Assembly (NCBI GenBank): GCA_015207585.1
Contig: JADEWQ010000001.1
Span: 1 to 64,000 of the forward strand
Reading direction: 5' to 3'
Source of the DNA: Pleurocapsales cyanobacterium LEGE 06147
GTDB taxonomy: Bacteria; Cyanobacteriota; Cyanobacteriia; Cyanobacteriales; Xenococcaceae
Length of the DNA: 64,000 bases
Made by a program: the position numbers and the translations under genes. Positions 9,204 through 18,175 of the stretch are shown in pieces (position 1 is the stretch's first letter; each line of letters begins with the position of its first letter). The notes below the pieces were generated by a model. That model was not told the origin of the DNA, searched no databases, and saw only the letters and a program-made list of their open reading frames with translations.

Positions 9204-10364
9204 CTCAGCTTTCACATTAGCGTATGCCCAGTCTAACCAGGGAAGCAAAGCCTCAATATCTTCCGTTTCGACTGTTGCTCCTCCCCAAATACGCAATCCG
9301 GGTGGCGCAGCTCGATAAGATGCAATATCGTAAGCTACTTCCTGTTTTTCTAAAAGTTTCGCTACTTTTTTGGCGCATTTAGCTTGTTCTTCTGAACTAA
9401 GACTAGTAAACCAAGAATCGACAATTTTCAAGCAAATTGAGGTGCAAGAGCGAGTCTCCGGTTTTTCTGCCAAAAAATCTGCCCAACTACTTCGTGCTAC
9501 CCAATTAGCGATCGCGTTTAGGTTAGCTTCGCTGCGACGAATCAAGCCAGGCAGTCCGCCAACACTTTCTGCCCACGTCAAGCCATCGAGGGCATCTTCT
9601 ACACACAACATCGATGGTGTGTTAATAGTATCTCCCTTGAAAATACCTTCAATTAGCTTTCCTTTTTTTGTCAGGCGAAAGAGTTTGGGTATGGGCCACG
9701 CTGGTTGATAATTTTCGAGTCGTTCGACAGCACGGGGTGAGAGTACGATCACTCCATGTTGTGCTTCTCCACCCAATACTTTTTGCCAAGAGTAAGTAAG
9801 CACGTCTAACTTATCCCAGGGTACGTCCATGGCAAAAACAGCAGACGTAGCATCGCAGATAGTAAGTCCCTGACGATCGTCCTTTATCCAATCGCCATTG
9901 GGCACTCTGACACCTGAAGTAGTGCCATTCCACAAAAACACCACATCATGACTAAAATCAACTTTGTTTAAATCGGGCAAACTGCCATAGGGTGCCTTCA
10001 TTAGACGAAGATCGGGTAACCTTAACTCATCTACGACATCTTTGACCCATTCTTGACCGAAATTTTCCCAGGCAAGGATATCGAGGGGTCTTTGTCCCAG
10101 CAGCGACCATAATGCCATTTCTACTGCACCAGTGTCGGAAGCAGGAACGATACCTAGACGATAATCAGCAGGAACACCTAAAATTTTCTTGGAACGTTCA
10201 ATAACTTCTGCCAATTTAGCTTTACCATCTTCAGAGCGATGGGAACGACCTACACAGGCGTTTTGAAGATTGGTAACAGACCAGCCAGGGCGTTTTGCAC
10301 AAGGACCAGAGGAGAAATGAGGAACGCGAGGTTTAATTTTTGGAGAGATTAGATATTCTGACAT
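9186..10364 (-). CDS. serC: Phosphoserine aminotransferase
   Basis: Converts 3-phosphohydroxypyruvate and glutamate to phosphoserine and 2-oxoglutarate (serine biosynthesis; PLP enzyme, cytoplasm). The 392 residues belong to the second SerC subfamily, shared with alphaproteobacteria and some archaea, judging from [14 protein letters not shown] at the N-terminus and [17 protein letters not shown] binding: [15 protein letters not shown] (Asp) and [15 protein letters not shown] (Schiff-base Lys). The substrate-binding Arg region GLRIWGG lies near the C-terminus. The ATG fits [17 protein letters not shown]. It converges with the small frame at 9021 and overlaps it. No serA lies in the window. Confidence 0.93.
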   Translation of the reverse strand: MSEYLISPKIKPRVPHFSSGPCAKRPGWSVTNLQNACVGRSHRSEDGKAKLAEVIERSKKILGVPADYRLGIVPASDTGAVEMALWSLLGQRPLDILAWENFGQEWVKDVVDELRLPDLRLMKAPYGSLPDLNKVDFSHDVVFLWNGTTSGVRVPNGDWIKDDRQGLTICDATSAVFAMDVPWDKLDVLTYSWQKVLGGEAQHGVIVLSPRAVERLENYQPAWPIPKLFRLTKKGKLIEGIFKGDTINTPSMLCVEDALDGLTWAESVGGLPGLIRRSEANLNAIANWVARSSWADFLAEKPETRSCTSICLKIVDSWFTSLSSEEQAKCAKKVAKLLEKQEVAYDIASYRAAPPGLRIWGGATVETEDIEALLPWLDWAYANVKAELAPVA

Positions 10365-10568
10365 GAGTGCTGAGATGCAGCATTAGGATCACGTAGTAAT
10401 ATAGCAGTTCTCAGTGCTTTTCGTAGATTATATCCCGCGATTAATTTTAATAGATCGCCCCTGGGGTTTTGATCGAAACATTCGCGATCGCCTTACCCTG
10501 AAATCAAATAACAATTGCACCATGGCTTTCGGTGAATAAATTATTTAAGTATTTTTATTTTGAATGGC

Positions 10569-10723
10569 GCGATCGCATTCTTCAGCATTCAATTAGCTTC
10601 AGTAAAAAGCGATCTCGAAGTCGCACCATTCTTCTCTTTAACAGGCGATCGTCCTGCTTATTCCATTTTGAAAAACAGCGATCGCATTCTTCAGCATTAA
10701 ATTATCCTCGGTAAAGAGCGATC
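10569..10723. repeat. Pair of 46-bp HIP1-bounded direct repeats
   Basis: Copy A (10569-10614) and copy B (10678-10723) both start with GCGATCGCATTCTTCAGCAT and end in AGCGATC, differing at about five of 46 positions. Further GCGATC sites lie between and after them, directly upstream of hicA. This is a tandem-like cluster of HIP1 palindromes with a shared spacer, not a gene; a 60-codon frame across it has no support. Confidence 0.7.
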
Positions 10724-10771
10724 GCTCTCATAGCTATAGAATTGATTAAAATAAAATTGGCTTTCTTTCAA

Positions 10772-10972
10772 ATGCCTAAGAAAATTAAAGAACTAAAAAA
10801 ATTGCTAAGAAAAGCTGGATTCACTGAAAAAGCAGCTAAAGGAAGTCATACAAAATGGTCGCATCCCCTGCTATCTAGAAAACTAATATTATCGGGAAAA
10901 GACGGGGATGACGCTAAACCTTATCAAGAAAAAGATGTCGAACGAGCTATTGAAAAAATTAAAGAGATTTAA
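10772..10972 (+). CDS. hicA: HicA-type mRNA interferase toxin
   Basis: A 66-residue double-stranded-RNA-binding-fold toxin of a type II system. It has the family pattern MPKKIKELKKLLRKAGF, then KGSHTKWSHP with the catalytic His, and ends KDVERAIEKIKEI. I start at the ATG at 10772: the in-frame TTG 30 bp upstream adds a hydrophobic decapeptide foreign to HicA. Expected to cleave mRNA at the ribosome when free of HicB. It is followed 20 bp later by hicB, so one operon. HicA with HicB is the usual order. Confidence 0.88.
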   Translation: MPKKIKELKKLLRKAGFTEKAAKGSHTKWSHPLLSRKLILSGKDGDDAKPYQEKDVERAIEKIKEI

Positions 10973-10992
10973 CAACGACAAGGAGAAGATTG

Positions 10993-11217
10993 ATGCAAAA
11001 TCGCTACACCATATTAATTCAGTGGTCAGATGAAGATCGATGCTATGTAGTGAGTTTGCCAGAATGGGGAGAATTTTGCCACACTCACGGCAATACATAC
11101 GAAGAAGCTCTAAAAAATGCACAAGAGGTACTAGAGCTATTAATCGAATCAGCTAAAGAAGATGGCGAACCGCTACCCAAACCTCAGACTTGGCAAAGTT
11201 CTTTTCGAGTAGCGTGA
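10993..11217 (+). CDS. hicB: HicB-type antitoxin
   Basis: A 74-residue partner with the partial RNase-H-like HicB fold: RYTILIQWSDEDRCYVVSLPEWG, then THGNTYEEALKNAQEVLELL. It ends at residue 74 without a C-terminal DNA-binding domain, so autoregulation may depend on another protein or be absent. An AGGAGA ribosome-binding site lies at 10981-10986, 6 bp before the ATG; the TTG one codon earlier is less likely. Co-transcribed with hicA. Confidence 0.88.
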   Translation: MQNRYTILIQWSDEDRCYVVSLPEWGEFCHTHGNTYEEALKNAQEVLELLIESAKEDGEPLPKPQTWQSSFRVA

Positions 11218-11460
11218 ATTACTCAACAGGAAATTTATGATGCGATGTGGGGAACTTCGGAAAGCATTATTTTTGACAGTAGAATTGGAATGGAATAGGT
11301 GAATGTTGGGTTTCGCTTTCGCTTAACCCAACCTACGGACCAGCGATCGCCCCATGGAGTTGGCATGACCTGATTACCTATCCCACACTTTGCTGATGCA
11401 CTACCCGGAGATTTTCGATCGCCACTAATTAAACATAAGAAGAAGAGAAAGGAAAAAAAC

Positions 11461-12819
11461 TTAAAATTGAGAGCGAAATTGCTCGACAACTCGGTTGAGT
11501 CCCACCGAATTAGACGCTTTAAACAACAAGCGATCGCCTTGGCGAACTACTTCTTGTAAACTATTAAGCAAATCTTCGCGATCGCTAAAACATTCTGTAG
11601 CTATTCCCCCTGCACCAGCGGCAATGGCTTCTGTTTCTGGTTCGTCCACTAAAACAAATAAACGATCGATGTCTAGTTGTTTAACTTTTTCCCCTACTTG
11701 ATAATGGAATTGGGCAGAGTGTTCTCCTAACTCTTTCATCGTACCCAATACGGCTATGTGTCGTTTTCCTGGTGTTTCTTTCAATAGTTGCAGCGAGGCG
11801 AGCATCGACTCTAAACCGGCATTATAAGTTTCGTCGAGAATCACTATATCATCAGGTAAAGCATAACGACGCGATCGCCCTTGGGGTAACTCAACGGTCA
11901 AACCTTCCGTGAGTGGGGTAATATCTATCTCTAGTACTTTGGCTACCGCGATCGCTGCGAGATAATTAATCGCGTTATGACAACCGGATAGGGGTAAAGG
12001 AAAGTTTTTTCCTTCTATTCGCAACGTGTTGGGATCGATTAGTTCTCCCCTAACATCTCCTCCTTGTAAACCATAAGTAATCGTTTCACCTTGCCATACC
12101 GTTGCTGCGGTATCCATTAGTAATTGATTATCGTGATTCAATACGGCTATACTAGAGCCTGGCATCCGAGCCAGTAATTCGCATTTAGCTCTAGCGATCG
12201 CCTCGATCGAACCCAGCCTGCCGATATGAGCCGTACCTACGTTAGTAATGACTCCAATTGTCGGTTGGGTAATTTCCGTTAACAGGGCAATTTCTCCTGC
12301 GGCGCGCATTGCCATTTCAATGACCGCATAATCATCTTCTTGGTCTAATTCTAGTAAGGTTTTGGGTACGCCAATTTCGTTGTTATAGTTGGCTTGGGTT
12401 TTGAGTACCCTTCCACGAAAACTTAAAAGAGCAGCAATTAGTTCTTTTGTAGTCGTTTTCCCTACAGAACCGGTAATGCCAATAACTGGAATAGTAAAGC
12501 GATCGCGCCACCAACGAGCAATTGTTTGGTAAGCTTGCAAAGTGTCTGGGACGATTAATTGAGGTATGGTTCGAGCCGAATTGAGTGACAACTGACGGGA
12601 AACAATTAACGCAACTGCGCCTTTGGCTATTGCCGTAGGGGCAAAATTATGTCCATCAAATTTCTCTCCTTCTAAAGCGACAAATAGTTCTCCTGGTTTG
12701 AGATTGCGAGTATCAGTCGTGATGCCTGTAATTGATGTTGTTAAATCTATCGTATGGATATAGAAGGGATCGGTTTTGAGAATTTTACTGAGTTGAAAAA
12801 GAGAAAGTGTCAGAGTCAT
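11461..12819 (-). CDS. murF: UDP-N-acetylmuramoyl-tripeptide--D-Ala-D-Ala ligase
   Basis: Adds D-Ala-D-Ala to the UDP-MurNAc-tripeptide with ATP, the last cytoplasmic step of the peptidoglycan precursor. Domains in order: N-terminal UMP-binding (ITTDTRNLKPGELFVALEGE), central ATPase with P-loop GITGSVGKTTTKEL and the YNNEIGVP block, and the C-terminal domain with DETYNAGLESMLASL. I start at the ATG at 12819 (MTLTLSLFQL); an upstream TTG adds only five residues. About 452 residues is normal. It is not in a dcw-type cluster here, as usual for cyanobacteria. Confidence 0.95.
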   Translation of the reverse strand: MTLTLSLFQLSKILKTDPFYIHTIDLTTSITGITTDTRNLKPGELFVALEGEKFDGHNFAPTAIAKGAVALIVSRQLSLNSARTIPQLIVPDTLQAYQTIARWWRDRFTIPVIGITGSVGKTTTKELIAALLSFRGRVLKTQANYNNEIGVPKTLLELDQEDDYAVIEMAMRAAGEIALLTEITQPTIGVITNVGTAHIGRLGSIEAIARAKCELLARMPGSSIAVLNHDNQLLMDTAATVWQGETITYGLQGGDVRGELIDPNTLRIEGKNFPLPLSGCHNAINYLAAIAVAKVLEIDITPLTEGLTVELPQGRSRRYALPDDIVILDETYNAGLESMLASLQLLKETPGKRHIAVLGTMKELGEHSAQFHYQVGEKVKQLDIDRLFVLVDEPETEAIAAGAGGIATECFSDREDLLNSLQEVVRQGDRLLFKASNSVGLNRVVEQFRSQF

Positions 12820-13134
12820 AAAGTAGAGCGACAAAATTAAAGTTAACGGTTAAGACTCGGGAACGGGTAATAGGATAAATTGAGATTTCTTAATGTAGCT
12901 TTCTAAATTTATATCTATGTACTTATCTTTTATTATTAAGATAGTGATTATCATTAACTAGCAAAACAAATTGACAGCAAAAATTTCAGTAACTTTACTT
13001 AAATAAATCTTTTGAAAATCAACTATCAGGTTATTTTTTCGGCATTTTCAAGCTGTAAATCAAAAATAAAGTCGAGCTATAATTTGGTTAATTTTATTTA
13101 ATTTATCTATAAAAACTTGGGTAGGCTATTGAAA

Positions 13135-14418
13135 GTGAAAAGTTCTAAGCAAAATTATTGCTTACCACCAACCAAACAAGAAGAACAAAAATTATATGAT
13201 TATTTATTACAGTGTACGCAAACTGAAGCACCAGCCAAAGTAATTGAACGATTTCGCCATTTATTCATTAGAGGAACGAGCAATGAAGATCCTAGCCTGC
13301 GTTTAGCATTAGAAAAAATTGTTTCTTCTCCCAATGCCGAGCAAGAATTCAAATTTTTCCTGAGCCGTTGCTGCCATATCATTATCGATCACTGGCAGTT
13401 ACAGCCATATTTACAAGAAGAGATTCCCGAATTAATTGCTCAATTCGAGTATGCTTCACCTCCTGCCGGTGCCCATTCTCGCACTTCCAGAAAAATTCGG
13501 CAACTAGTACAAGATTTTACAAAAAGCGAACAATATATCAAGCTTCGCCGTCTGTCACAACTATTAGAGAAAGAACAAAACAATAATACGAGTAAGTGTT
13601 TGGGAGATTTAATCCAACACTATCCTTTTTTACATCAGCATTGTCTACTGAGTGACAATAGTAGTTACGAGTTTAAGCGTAGTGTTAAAAGAATACAGAA
13701 AAAATTTCAACGGCGTTACGAATTAGATCTTTCTCGCTATGTTACTTATCGAGTAAGGCTAGTACAAACAGTTCGCTCGTATAAAGCTGCCAATCAAACA
13801 AAAATACCAAAAGAAGCTATTAAATCAGTTTCCAATCCGACTTTGTTGAGCGATCGTGAGTTAGACCTGGCAATTAAACAATATTTTGGCAAAGTAGAAA
13901 AAGGCTATTCTTATCGAGATTTATCTCAAAACTTTTTAAATAATCTCGCTCGTTCTACCTCTTACAAAAGTTTTAAAAATGATTTGTACGAGTATTTAAT
14001 TTTATCAATTGATTCTCAATCTGACCGATATCAGTTCAACCAAAAACTATATAGATATTTACAAGATATTTTGGTAGATTACCACTCCCAGCAACTGAAT
14101 GAGTTTCTGCTGATACGTACTTGCACTCAACTATTTCAATTTCTTGTAGATAGTCAAATTAATCTCGATAACGACTTGCTTATCAATTTAATTACTCATC
14201 TGGGAGAAACTAAATTAATTGGCTTGTTACTAAAAATAGCTTTATTGTGTAGTAAAACCAAACCCTATTTAGAAAAAAAATTTTGTATCTTATTTGCTCG
14301 CTATGAAACTTCTACTCAAGAAGAAGTTCCCTGGTTAATTAAGACTTTAGAAAATTGGCAAATTGCTTCAAGCATTCACTTTGGCTCGGTAGATTTATCC
14401 CTACTCAAAATTATTTAA
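13135..14418 (+). CDS. Conserved-looking hypothetical protein, ~428 residues
   Basis: No domain was recognised. The protein is mostly helical, basic and rich in Gln and Leu, with long aromatic-leucine helices (LYRYLQDILVDYHSQQLNEF) and no signal peptide or membrane segment. Similar helical proteins are widespread in cyanobacteria without known function; that is recollection, not a search. The start is uncertain: TTG codons at 13117 and 13129 and a GTG at 13135 are in frame and none has a good ribosome-binding site. It is a single gene between murF (divergent) and the regulator at 14589 (convergent). Confidence 0.7.
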   Translation: MKSSKQNYCLPPTKQEEQKLYDYLLQCTQTEAPAKVIERFRHLFIRGTSNEDPSLRLALEKIVSSPNAEQEFKFFLSRCCHIIIDHWQLQPYLQEEIPELIAQFEYASPPAGAHSRTSRKIRQLVQDFTKSEQYIKLRRLSQLLEKEQNNNTSKCLGDLIQHYPFLHQHCLLSDNSSYEFKRSVKRIQKKFQRRYELDLSRYVTYRVRLVQTVRSYKAANQTKIPKEAIKSVSNPTLLSDRELDLAIKQYFGKVEKGYSYRDLSQNFLNNLARSTSYKSFKNDLYEYLILSIDSQSDRYQFNQKLYRYLQDILVDYHSQQLNEFLLIRTCTQLFQFLVDSQINLDNDLLINLITHLGETKLIGLLLKIALLCSKTKPYLEKKFCILFARYETSTQEEVPWLIKTLENWQIASSIHFGSVDLSLLKII

Positions 14419-14439
14419 ATTCACAATTGAATCAGGAGT

Positions 14440-14580
14440 CAGAATGGGGGACTGGGGAATTGGGGACTTGGGGACTATCCCAGACGCGGGGACGCGGAGA
14501 AGGACGATCGCCGCGTCTGGAGCGTCTCTCTCTCCGTGTCTCCCTCTCTCCTCGTCTCCCCGTCTCCTTCTTCGATAAAA
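14440..14580. repeat. Low-complexity G-rich/C-rich intergenic repeat
   Basis: GGGGACTTGGGGACT-type runs pass into GGACGCGGAGAAGG and then the complementary CGTGTCTCCCTCTCTCC, so the region can fold on itself between two convergent genes. This dispersed type is common in cyanobacteria; a cousin lies at 26740-26930. Frames crossing it on both strands are artefacts. It may act as a convergent transcription stop, but no T-run follows. Confidence 0.6.
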
Positions 14581-14588
14581 TTGATTTT

Positions 14589-15278
14589 TTAGGGCGATCT
14601 AAGCTCTTCTCGCAAAACGTAACCCACACCTCGAACGGTTTGAAGTAAACGTTGTTCTCCTCCGGCTTCTAGCTTGAGGCGCAAATAACGAATATATACC
14701 TCAATAATATTGGAGTCGCCCATAAAATCATAACCCCAAACCCGTTCTAAAATCCGATCCCGAGTGAGGACTTGACGGGGATGAGCCAGTAAATATTCTA
14801 AGAGATCGAATTCCTTAGCCGTCAGTTCAATAAAACGATGACCGCGATATACTTCACGAGTGCGGCGATTTAAGCACAAATCTTTAAACTGAAGAATATC
14901 GGTATTTTCTTCTTGAGTGCGACGTAAATTAGCCCTGATTCTAGCTAGTAATTCTTCAAGACTAAAAGGTTTAATTAAATAATCATCTGCGCCAGCATCC
15001 AAACCAGCGACGCGATCGCCTACCTCGTCTTTAGCGGTAAGCAAAATAATTGGGACTTTATCTCCTGTAGTGCGCAGGCGGCGACAAATTTCTGGTCCCG
15101 ATATACCCGGTAACATCCAATCTAATAAAATGAGATCCGGATGTAATTCTCTAGCAATAGCCAAACCAGCTATACCATCCCGAGCGATCGTTACCTCGTA
15201 GCCTTCATATTCCAATTCCAGTTTAATAAATTGGGCTAATTTAGCTTCATCTTCGATCACTAAGAGGTGGGATTTCAT
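14589..15278 (-). CDS. OmpR/PhoB-family response regulator
   Basis: Two-domain transcription factor. The receiver domain (1-120) has acidic pocket VIEDEAK, phospho-acceptor Asp in LILLDWMLPG (about residue 53), Thr in IILLTAKD and Lys in LIKPFS. The winged-helix DNA-binding domain (130-228) shows RFIELTAKEFDLLEYL and SNIIEVYIRYLRLKLE. The ATG at 15278 (MKSHLLVIEDE) is preferred to a TTG two codons upstream. It starts 24 bp after the channel gene stop, suggesting one transcript. No cognate kinase is adjacent; the kinase at 18176 is a candidate only by proximity. Confidence 0.93.
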   Translation of the reverse strand: MKSHLLVIEDEAKLAQFIKLELEYEGYEVTIARDGIAGLAIARELHPDLILLDWMLPGISGPEICRRLRTTGDKVPIILLTAKDEVGDRVAGLDAGADDYLIKPFSLEELLARIRANLRRTQEENTDILQFKDLCLNRRTREVYRGHRFIELTAKEFDLLEYLLAHPRQVLTRDRILERVWGYDFMGDSNIIEVYIRYLRLKLEAGGEQRLLQTVRGVGYVLREELRSP

Positions 15279-15301
15279 AATCAAACAACCCTAGATAATG
15301 C

Positions 15302-16369
15302 TTATTTTTGTTTGGGTAATCGAGGGACATAAGAACTTCTCGGTCCTAAAATTTGGTTTAGCTGCCGCAGCTGCTCGGCAGTCCCCATACAAATAAGAGA
15401 ATCTCCTTCCATAATTATCGTATCTCCCGTAGGACCTGCCATTAAAGTTCCATTAAAGCGACGAATTGCTAGAACTAAAGCCCCAGATTGAGAACGCAAC
15501 TTGGCTTCTCTCAGAGTCTTACCCACATAAGGGCAAATTTGAGAGTCAACGCGAAACTCTTCGAGGTAATAAGAGCGTTCGGTGCCAGTAAGAATACCAT
15601 CGACAAAATCCATAACTTGAGGTCTCAAGGCGGCGGCAGCCAACCTCTTCGCACCCGTAATATAGGGAGATACAACGGCATCAGCCCCCGCTCGTTGCAG
15701 TTTTTGCACTGCTTCTTCCGTACTCGCTCGCGCGATCGCCCGAATCTGGGGATTGAGGGTTTTGGCAGAAAGAACCGTATAGAGATTTTCTGCGTCGGAG
15801 GATAAGGCTGCAACCAGACAGGCGGCTTGCTCTACTTTCGCTTTTAAGAGAAACTCGTCTAGAGTTGCATCTCCATGAACGACTGCATAACCTAGTTCTT
15901 GAGCGACTTCTACTTGTTCGAGACGAGAATCGATAATGACAAAAGCTATTCCTTCGGTGGCAAACTCGTGAGCAATGTGTGCCCCCATCCGACCAAAACC
16001 ACAGACGATGTAATGTTCTTTTAAAGATTCAATCAAGCGTTTCTCCTGTCTTAATCTCAATCCTTGTTGAAAATATCCTTCAATTAAAGCTTCCGTAAAA
16101 CGATTGACGATATAACCAATGGTAATTAAACCCATCAAAATTAGACAAATAGTAAAGAGACGCGATCGCTCTTCCATAGGATGCACTTCGGAAAAGCCGA
16201 CGGTAGACAAGGTAATAATGGTCATGTAGGCAGCTTCTATTAAAGACCATTCTTCGATCAACCAATACCAGAGAGTACCAATCGAAACGACTCCTGCCAG
16301 TACTACCGCGCCACCAAGTAATTCTTTACGCAAACGCCTGTATTTTTGCTCGAATGGAGAGCCACGCAT
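15302..16369 (-). CDS. Two-TM potassium-channel/RCK (TrkA-N) protein
   Basis: A 355-residue membrane protein: TM1 (about 18-36, ELLGGAVVLAGVVSIGTLWY), pore helix and filter ITLSTVGFSEVHP, TM2 (about 70-92), then a cytoplasmic Rossmann RCK domain with YIVCGFGRMGAHIA and acidic VIIDSR, and a C-terminal TrkA-C domain (from ~265). MthK-like architecture, gating a K+ pore by ligand. The filter is TVGF followed by Ser-Glu instead of TVGYG, a variant also known in some other prokaryotic RCK channels, so selectivity is uncertain. The upstream position relative to the response regulator suggests co-expression. Confidence 0.9.
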   Translation of the reverse strand: MRGSPFEQKYRRLRKELLGGAVVLAGVVSIGTLWYWLIEEWSLIEAAYMTIITLSTVGFSEVHPMEERSRLFTICLILMGLITIGYIVNRFTEALIEGYFQQGLRLRQEKRLIESLKEHYIVCGFGRMGAHIAHEFATEGIAFVIIDSRLEQVEVAQELGYAVVHGDATLDEFLLKAKVEQAACLVAALSSDAENLYTVLSAKTLNPQIRAIARASTEEAVQKLQRAGADAVVSPYITGAKRLAAAALRPQVMDFVDGILTGTERSYYLEEFRVDSQICPYVGKTLREAKLRSQSGALVLAIRRFNGTLMAGPTGDTIIMEGDSLICMGTAEQLRQLNQILGPRSSYVPRLPKQK

Positions 16370-16564
16370 TAATTTAATAATTAAAACTCAAACAAATTCT
16401 TTTATTTTTTAATAAAAATTCAAAAGTAAAATTAATCAGAAAACACCCAATGGTAGATTGTCTTTTTAATAAGCATATATCTGGTTTCAATTTGAATTCT
16501 AAAGCTAGCTAGCCACAATTGTAATTAAGATTGGATAGACAATAACTTGCATAAGGAGTAATTT

Positions 16565-17842
16565 GTGAGTCAATCTACTTTGCTAGATAATTCTTCTGCG
16601 ATCTCTTCGTCCATGAATACCAGTTCTTTCGACCAAGATGCTTTCAACTCAAAGGTAATGAATACCTACGATCGTTTTCCCATCGCGATCGCTAGGGGTG
16701 AAGGTTGTCGTTTGTGGGATACGGAGGGAAAAGAATATCTCGATTTTGTGGCGGGAATTGCTACCTGTACTCTCGGACACGCTCATCCCGCTTTGGTCGA
16801 AACTGTAACCCAACAAATTAAAAAAGTGCATCACGTTTCTAATTTTTACTATATCCCCGAACAGGGACGATTAGCTCAATGGTTAGTAGAACATTCTTGT
16901 GCGGATAAAGTCTTCTTCTGTAATTCTGGAGCAGAAGCCAACGAAGCGGCAATTAAACTGGTACGCAAATATGCCCATACTGTCTTAGATTTTCTCGAAC
17001 AACCAGTCATCCTAACCGCTAAAGCCAGTTTTCACGGGCGCACTTTAGCTACGATTACGGCTACGGGACAGCCCAAGTATCAAAAAGACTTTGAACCTTT
17101 GGTAGAAGGATTTGCCTACGTACCCTATAACGATATTACAGCAGTAGAAAATGCGATCGCCGATATAGATGAGGGTAATCGTCGGGTAGCTGCTATCATG
17201 ATCGAACCTCTACAGGGAGAAGGAGGAGTTCGTCCTGGGGATTTAGAGTATTTTCTGCGTCTACGCAAAATCTGCGATGAAAATAATATTCTACTGGTCT
17301 TCGATGAAGTGCAGGTAGGAGTGGGACGTAGTGGCAAACTTTGGGGTTATGAAAATCTGGGTGTAGAACCAGATATTTTTACCAGTGCGAAAGGATTGGC
17401 TGGCGGTATTCCCATCGGCGCGATGCTGTGTAAAGATTTCTGTGCCGTGTTTGAACCTGGCAGCCATGCCAGTACCTTCGGCGGCAATCCTTTTGCTTGT
17501 GCCGCTGCTTTAACAGTACTGCAAACCATCGAATCAGAAAATATTTTACAAAATGTTCAAGCGCGGGGAGAACAACTGCGAGTTAAATTGAGGGCGATCG
17601 CTCATCAATATCCCTATCTGTTTAAGGAAGTTCGTGGTTGGGGTTTGATTGACGGATTAGAGTTGCAAGCAGATATCGAGTTAACTTCAATCGATATAGT
17701 GAAAGCAGCGATGAACGAAAGTTTACTTCTTGCTCCAGCAGGTCCTAAGGTACTCCGTTTTGTGCCGCCTTTAATAGTTTCTGAAACTGAAGTAGATGAG
17801 GCTGCCCAAAAGCTAGAAAAAGCAATTACTGCAGTCAGTTAA
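16565..17842 (+). CDS. argD: Acetylornithine aminotransferase
   Basis: PLP enzyme converting N-acetylglutamate semialdehyde to N-acetylornithine (arginine synthesis), possibly also serving succinyldiaminopimelate. 425 residues. Motifs: CNSGAEANEAAIKLVRKY (phosphate binding), FHGRTLATI, LLVFDEVQVGVGRSGK (PLP Asp), SAKGLAGGIPIGAM (Schiff-base Lys) and FGGNPFACAA. The GTG start at 16565 has an AAGGAG site 7 bp upstream. The first ~27 residues are a Ser/Thr/Asn-rich extension; homologues often start nearer residue 28 (FNSKVMNTYDRFP). A single gene, with no arg neighbours. Confidence 0.94.
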   Translation: MSQSTLLDNSSAISSSMNTSSFDQDAFNSKVMNTYDRFPIAIARGEGCRLWDTEGKEYLDFVAGIATCTLGHAHPALVETVTQQIKKVHHVSNFYYIPEQGRLAQWLVEHSCADKVFFCNSGAEANEAAIKLVRKYAHTVLDFLEQPVILTAKASFHGRTLATITATGQPKYQKDFEPLVEGFAYVPYNDITAVENAIADIDEGNRRVAAIMIEPLQGEGGVRPGDLEYFLRLRKICDENNILLVFDEVQVGVGRSGKLWGYENLGVEPDIFTSAKGLAGGIPIGAMLCKDFCAVFEPGSHASTFGGNPFACAAALTVLQTIESENILQNVQARGEQLRVKLRAIAHQYPYLFKEVRGWGLIDGLELQADIELTSIDIVKAAMNESLLLAPAGPKVLRFVPPLIVSETEVDEAAQKLEKAITAVS

Positions 17843-17966
17843 AGATTTGAATATTTTGTTTCGTTTCGGCAGTGACAATTGCAAAAGTGTTACACAAAAG
17901 ATTTACTCGTGTTCGTTAAGCGGTCAAAATAAGATCGGGATGTGAGGAGTGAACAACTAGGGGAAA

Positions 17967-18002
17967 GCTTTGGGAGCCGGAACGCGGTCAGACTCCCAAA
18001 GC
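17967..18002 (+). promoter_or_regulatory. Strong hairpin upstream of a 17-codon frame
   Basis: GCTTTGGGAG (17967-17976) pairs perfectly with CTCCCAAAGC (17993-18002) around a 16-nt loop. No T-run follows (ATTTCTCG), so it is a poor terminator for argD. A strong GGGGAGG site lies 10 bp downstream, making a structured 5' leader, or a small RNA of its own, the better readings. Confidence 0.55.
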
Positions 18003-18026
18003 ATTTCTCGTGGGGAGGTTAAATAT

Positions 18027-18080
18027 ATGAAATTGAATTTAATACTGCTAGTGGTGTTAATCGCGATTTTGTCTCTTTGA
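18027..18080 (+). CDS. Putative 17-residue membrane micropeptide
   Basis: ATG at 18027 with an ideal GGGGAGG ribosome-binding site (18012-18018, 8 bp spacing) opens 17 codons, MKLNLILLVVLIAILSL, then TGA. The peptide is one short hydrophobic helix with a single Lys near the N-terminus, as in small membrane subunits or type I toxins. It is preceded by the 10-bp hairpin. No family was recognised; it is not PetN, PetL, PsbM or another photosynthetic small subunit known to me. Evidence is the start site plus composition only. Confidence 0.45.
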   Translation: MKLNLILLVVLIAILSL

Positions 18081-18175
18081 TTTGTCTGCAAACCGCTATA
18101 ATTTTTTGGTTAAAGTTGATGCAGAGATTTCATTTTTCACCGCGTTACCTTGTCCTCGTGTCTTTCTCTGCCTTG

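Noticed and set aside
9370-9708. 112-codon plus-strand frame within serC
   Set aside because: It lies wholly antisense to serC, whose protein is clearly conserved. It has no family features.
11235-11489. 84-codon minus-strand frame overlapping the murF end
   Set aside because: Runs into the murF C-terminus in another frame and crosses repeat-like GGGTTTCGC DNA. The only protein-like string (QEIYDAMWGTSESIIFDSRI) is on the plus strand, about 20 codons without a start.
14355-14648. Frames on both strands across the G/C-rich repeat after 14418
   Set aside because: Biased composition from low-complexity DNA, and overlap with a real gene end. No ribosome-binding site.
17843-18026. Riboswitch or photosystem small-subunit gene after argD
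   Set aside because: The hairpin at 17967 matches no riboswitch aptamer known to me, and the 17-codon frame matches no photosynthetic small protein. It was kept as an unassigned micropeptide candidate.
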